From positions 248,001 through 312,000 of the forward strand of contig CBDBKL010000007.1 of NCBI GenBank assembly GCA_965206675.1: a stretch of DNA of 64,000 bases. The letters run 5' to 3'. Under the pieces are notes generated by a model, which was given only the letters and a program-made list of their open reading frames with translations, had not been told where the DNA came from and made no database searches. The translations under genes were made by a program, and so were the position numbers. Of the stretch, positions 62,575 through 64,000 are shown piece after piece. Source of the DNA: CBDBKL01 sp965206675 (lineage in GTDB: Bacteria; Bdellovibrionota; Bdellovibrionia; Bdellovibrionales; JAKFYE01). How positions within the stretch are numbered: the stretch's first letter is position 1; each line of letters begins with the position of its first letter.

Positions 62575-63294
62575 TTGATCCCCCTTTACCAAAAATTTTA
62601 CTGTCTAGGGCATATCTGTACTATAATAGCAAAGGGGGTCCTTTTCATACGAAAAGGGAAAATTCATTATGAAGTTCTATTTATTATCTCCAATTTACTT
62701 ATAACTCCTCTTCTATATGCTGATGAAGAGTTCTTTGAAGCTATTAATGACAATAACATTGCAAAAACGCAATTCATGGTTGAAACCGAGGAAGTAGACG
62801 TCAATAAACCAAACAGGGATGGACATACACCTTTGATTAAGGCCGTTTCACAAGATCCAACAATAACAAAAATACTCCTTAAGGCAAAAGCTGACCCCAA
62901 CATAGGAAATTCATCAAAAGTAAAACCTCTGCATAGAGCTGCAGAAGCAGGCCATGTAGAAAATGCAGAATTATTCCTTGAAGCAGGAGCTAAAGTGGAT
63001 GCCATAGATGCATGGGGAGAAACAGCCCTTATGATAGCCGTACAAAACGAAGACCCTAGAATGATACGGTTAATTCTTCGTTACAACCCTGATCTCACAA
63101 TAAGCAACAATCGTGGCCAAACCGTTTTAACAATAGCTGGTAAGCATAGAAATCAAAGGATATACAAGATGCTTACAGCAAAGACAAAATCAAATCGTAC
63201 TGCACGAATGCTTCATACGGTAAAAAGTGTAATCAGTACCGACATAGAGAGCGAGACTGTAGAGGAGAGGCGGCCTCAAAGATGTCCATATTAG
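62575..63294 (+). CDS. Secreted ankyrin-repeat protein with disturbed N-terminus
   Basis: Ankyrin units from about residue 55 on (TPLIKAVSQDPTITKILLKAKAD, KPLHRAAEAGHVENAELFLEAGA, TALMIAVQNEDPRMIRLILR). Clear cleavage-like LLITPLLYADEEF precedes them. The only in-frame ATG is far upstream, before the TATAAT box. The well-placed ATG at 62669 (after AAAGGG) encodes MKFYLLSPIYL and then hits TAA; one inserted base would join it to LITPLLYADEE. So there is either a frameshift mutation, a sequencing error or a rare start codon. Followed by repeat A7. Confidence 0.7.
   Translation: MIPLYQKFYCLGHICTIIAKGVLFIRKGKIHYEVLFIISNLLITPLLYADEEFFEAINDNNIAKTQFMVETEEVDVNKPNRDGHTPLIKAVSQDPTITKILLKAKADPNIGNSSKVKPLHRAAEAGHVENAELFLEAGAKVDAIDAWGETALMIAVQNEDPRMIRLILRYNPDLTISNNRGQTVLTIAGKHRNQRIYKMLTAKTKSNRTARMLHTVKSVISTDIESETVEERRPQRCPY
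62622..62627 (+). promoter_or_regulatory. Candidate -10 box before the ankyrin gene
   Basis: A perfect TATAAT preceded by TGTAC. No good -35 is seen at 17 bases. About 30 bases downstream lies AAAAGGGAAAA before the disputed ankyrin start. Confidence 0.4.
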
Positions 63295-63348
63295 CTTCGA
63301 TTGTATCTGAACCAAGTCAATGGAACTTTCCTGACTTTCGTATTAGGA

Positions 63349-63473
63349 GGACTGTTGAAAAGGTGTTAGCTACAAGGCGTTCAAGCTCAAACCGAACGGA
63401 GGCGTAGTCTGTCTACGTCGGAGTGAGTGTTTGAGTGATTGCAACGAAGTAGATGACGCCTTTTCAACAGTCC
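63349..63473. repeat. Family A palindromic repeat, copy A7
   Basis: Same orientation as A1. Ends GGACTGTTGAAAAGGTGT and ACGCCTTTTCAACAGTCC (one G-T). Preceded by TTTCGTATTAGGA. Follows the ankyrin gene and precedes the last gene of the window. Confidence 0.88.
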
Positions 63474-63567
63474 GACAGACTTAAGGCGAATAATTAACCA
63501 CACCTTAGTTCTTATTTTTTATAAAAATATATCTTAATGATATTCTATTATTGGGGGATAAAACTCA

Positions 63568-64000
63568 ATGAAATATCATTCTTTAATCATCCGTACGTTT
63601 CAACTTATTCTCTTTTTCTTCTTTGCTATAAAGCATACAAATGCATCCACTCCAATTTTTCAGGAAAATACGATTTCCATAAATCCGGAAAACTCACTCA
63701 CTTCTCCCCTTCTCTCTCCTCACCATTTAATTATTGGAATAGATGGTGTTCCCTATACAAGTTTTTTAAAGGCACAGGAAAACGGACTGTTCCAAAATTT
63801 TAAACAACCCTCTCGAATGATTTCTTCATTTCCCTCTCTAACTCGTATCTCATGGTCAATTATGCTTCGAAACAGTAAACACAACGGTTACCAACCAAAG
63901 CATTACCAATATTTATTAAACAGAACACTGAGTAACTCTAATAAAACTGCTTCATTTGAAAACGTTCCACAGGAAATTTTGAAGAACAAAACAATTATAC
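63568..64000 (+). CDS. Start of a secreted type I phosphodiesterase/alkaline phosphatase-like protein (cut by window end)
   Basis: Begins ATG 63568 with GGGGGA upstream and stays open to the window end (144 codons). Seen: a signal peptide (core LILFFFFAI, mature part from about residue 26), then HHLIIGIDGVPYTSF, a metal-binding Asp motif, and SRMISSFPSLTRISW, where the Thr could be the nucleophile. This matches the N-terminal part of alkaline phosphatase superfamily phosphodiesterases. The rest lies outside the window. Confidence 0.7.
   Translation, partial: MKYHSLIIRTFQLILFFFFAIKHTNASTPIFQENTISINPENSLTSPLLSPHHLIIGIDGVPYTSFLKAQENGLFQNFKQPSRMISSFPSLTRISWSIMLRNSKHNGYQPKHYQYLLNRTLSNSNKTASFENVPQEILKNKTII

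Noticed and set aside
63537..63803. 88-residue frame near the right edge
   Set aside because: Overlaps the better supported frame starting at 63568, which has a ribosome site and signal peptide.

Overview
The window is an AT-rich, gene-dense stretch of a Gram-negative bacterial chromosome. It carries lipid A synthesis genes, BamA and BamB, LolC/E and LolD, an LptE-like lipoprotein and many secreted lipoproteins. Three large or lipid-anchored HExxH metallopeptidases, an HTTM-domain membrane protein, the lptE-holA / rpsT / murJ neighbourhood and the style of the hypothetical proteins suggest the Bdellovibrionota (Bdellovibrio/Bacteriovorax-like). That assignment is an inference from gene content, not a database result.

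Layout. 1-7.7 kb: secreted metallopeptidase, tsaE, a GspE-N-like protein, a small beta-barrel-like protein and a 1292-residue metzincin-like protease. 7.7-15.3 kb: threonine aldolase, then a tightly packed tRNA and ribosome set: cysteine desulfurase, mnmA, mtaB, rnc, era and der. 15.4-19.0 kb: a small outer-membrane protein, two acyl-CoA dehydrogenases and a stand-alone B12-binding mutase domain, which look like branched-chain acyl-CoA catabolism. 19.4-20.0 kb: a HigBA-type toxin-antitoxin pair. 20.5-30.3 kb: site-2 protease, trpS, scpA, scpB, an HTTM protein with a membrane partner, a YfcH-type SDR, psd, ddl, a lipoprotein metallopeptidase and a DapB-like protein. 30.3-34.5 kb: tRNA-Glu, tRNA-Lys, purA and a serine-pathway pair. 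34.6-40.8 kb: lptE-like, holA, rpsT, murJ, an unknown coupled pair and mazG. 41-53.5 kb: ybeY, prfB with a programmed frameshift, lolC/E, lolD, then one long envelope operon bamA-skp-fabZ-lpxA-(Gfo/Idh)-lpxB-lpxK-lpxL-DUF3108. 53.7-64 kb: an accessory-looking zone of secreted ankyrin and WG-repeat proteins, with one ankyrin pseudogene, plus bamB, a YfgM-like protein and the start of a phosphodiesterase-like gene cut by the window edge.

The most unusual content is not protein-coding. Three unrelated families of dispersed, palindromic intergenic repeats occur, here called A (about 120 bp, 7 copies), B (about 85-145 bp, 5 copies) and C (about 70-190 bp, 3 copies). Most lie at the 3' ends of genes, often between convergent genes, and two of them reach a stop codon. 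In families A and C the arms change in a paired way between copies while some loop sequences stay fixed. That argues for selection on a folded RNA or DNA structure. No transposase or other obvious mobiliser is present in the window. There is no CRISPR array, rRNA operon or prophage.
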